From positions 642,501 through 706,500 of the forward strand of contig JAZGTN010000003.1 of assembly GCA_037783415.1 (NCBI GenBank): a stretch of DNA of 64,000 nucleotides, written 5' to 3'. Below are positions 63,471-64,000 of this stretch, piece after piece (position 1 is the first letter of the stretch; each line of letters opens with the position of its first letter). The translations under genes and the position numbers were made by a program. The stretch comes from Leptasterias polaris (lineage: Eukaryota; Echinodermata; Asteroidea; Forcipulatida; Asteriidae). Below the pieces are notes generated by a model that saw only the letters and a list, made by a program, of their open reading frames with translations, did not search any database and was not told the origin of the DNA.

Positions 63471-64000
63471 GGCACAAGACAAATATGGTAGCAGCATGAT
63501 AACGGTTAATGGTCGGAGCACAGACCCCAACCAGTAGAGTGATCCCATTCCACACAAACAGCGGCCCAAGACTACACATATCTAACGTCAGAGGGCCTTG
63601 AAGCGATGGTATGACCATACTTGTACTTATTGTACAGACCACAAAATCAGTTGATGATGAAAGTTTCAAATAAATTATTGTAAAATTTCCTCAAGATAAA
63701 GTTGAAAAGATAAACTGAATAATTAACAATGTAATTACCTTTGAATGTTCTTTTGGTTTAAGCTTAATACAAAAAAAACAATGAAATTAAAACAATCTGC
63801 GACTACATGGGAGGTTACTCAAGTTACGGCACAAAAACCTAAGCTAATGAATTTTCTGAAAAATTACATTTGTTTTTGTATGCGGTAGGGGGTTGCCGTC
63901 TTTCCAGTTAAATTGCCTAGAGGGCAGAAGTCGGGGGACATTGGGTCAGAGGTCACCAACATTCCAATGTGACCTATACATTAAGTATGGTACCATTTTT

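Larger units (their letters stand above)
59049..64000. other. downstream flank, no gene seen
   Basis: About 5 kb of AT-rich sequence without a recognisable exon. It holds the tRNA-like fragments and MITEs listed separately. An AATAAA at about 59399 could serve SBNO1. Several kilobases (59060..59920, 61100..62440 and 63480..64000) show nothing else that I can identify. Confidence 0.45.

Overview
The window is eukaryotic nuclear DNA, almost certainly from an echinoderm (a sea star is my best guess; the class cannot be settled from sequence alone). Evidence: intron-rich animal genes with GT-AG junctions, AT-rich non-coding DNA, abundant short palindromic transposons and tRNA-derived SINEs, and module-built foldback transposons of the kind described as TU elements in sea urchins. 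There is no operon, CRISPR array, viral gene or intact transposase.

Three protein-coding genes are supported and a fourth is suspected. (1) 4959..6759 (+): a two-exon gene for a 252-residue acidic protein with one CCCH zinc finger. (2) 4773..4847 (-): a possible first coding exon of an unidentified gene, diverging from gene 1 across a 111-bp spacer. (3) 11231..17494 (-): TMED2, a p24-family cargo receptor of the early secretory pathway, four exons, 203 residues. (4) 23997..58064 (+): the strawberry notch homologue SBNO1, a nuclear helicase-like coregulator. I could assemble 30 coding exons (4269 nt, 1422 residues) with matching splice phases throughout. TMED2 and SBNO1 lie head to head and probably share a promoter at 17495..17922. 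The same two genes are neighbours on human 12q24.31, so this looks like an old conserved linkage.

Layout: 1..4350 is repeats, including two tandem foldback elements (1709..3531) between two long direct repeats (866..1240 and 4351..4710). 4351..6960 holds the divergent promoter and zinc-finger gene. 6960..11230 has no gene I can see and may hold TMED2 3' UTR. TMED2 intron 1 holds nested foldback elements (13872..17140 around 15388..16705). 17500..23996 is the shared promoter plus the long presumed SBNO1 first intron, with several inverted-repeat elements. 24159..57951 is SBNO1 introns, crowded with MITEs, SINEs and non-autonomous DNA transposons. 58065..64000 is SBNO1 3' UTR and flank, with more MITEs and tRNA-like fragments.

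The most unusual signals are: three sequence families of foldback elements whose inverted ends are arrays of about 16-bp modules with a common AACTCG core; a 92-bp triplication of the end of SBNO1 exon 28 together with its 5' splice site; a 234-bp palindromic MITE carrying two exact GTCACGTGAC sites; and a block of about 165 bp shared, nearly identical, by two SBNO1 introns.
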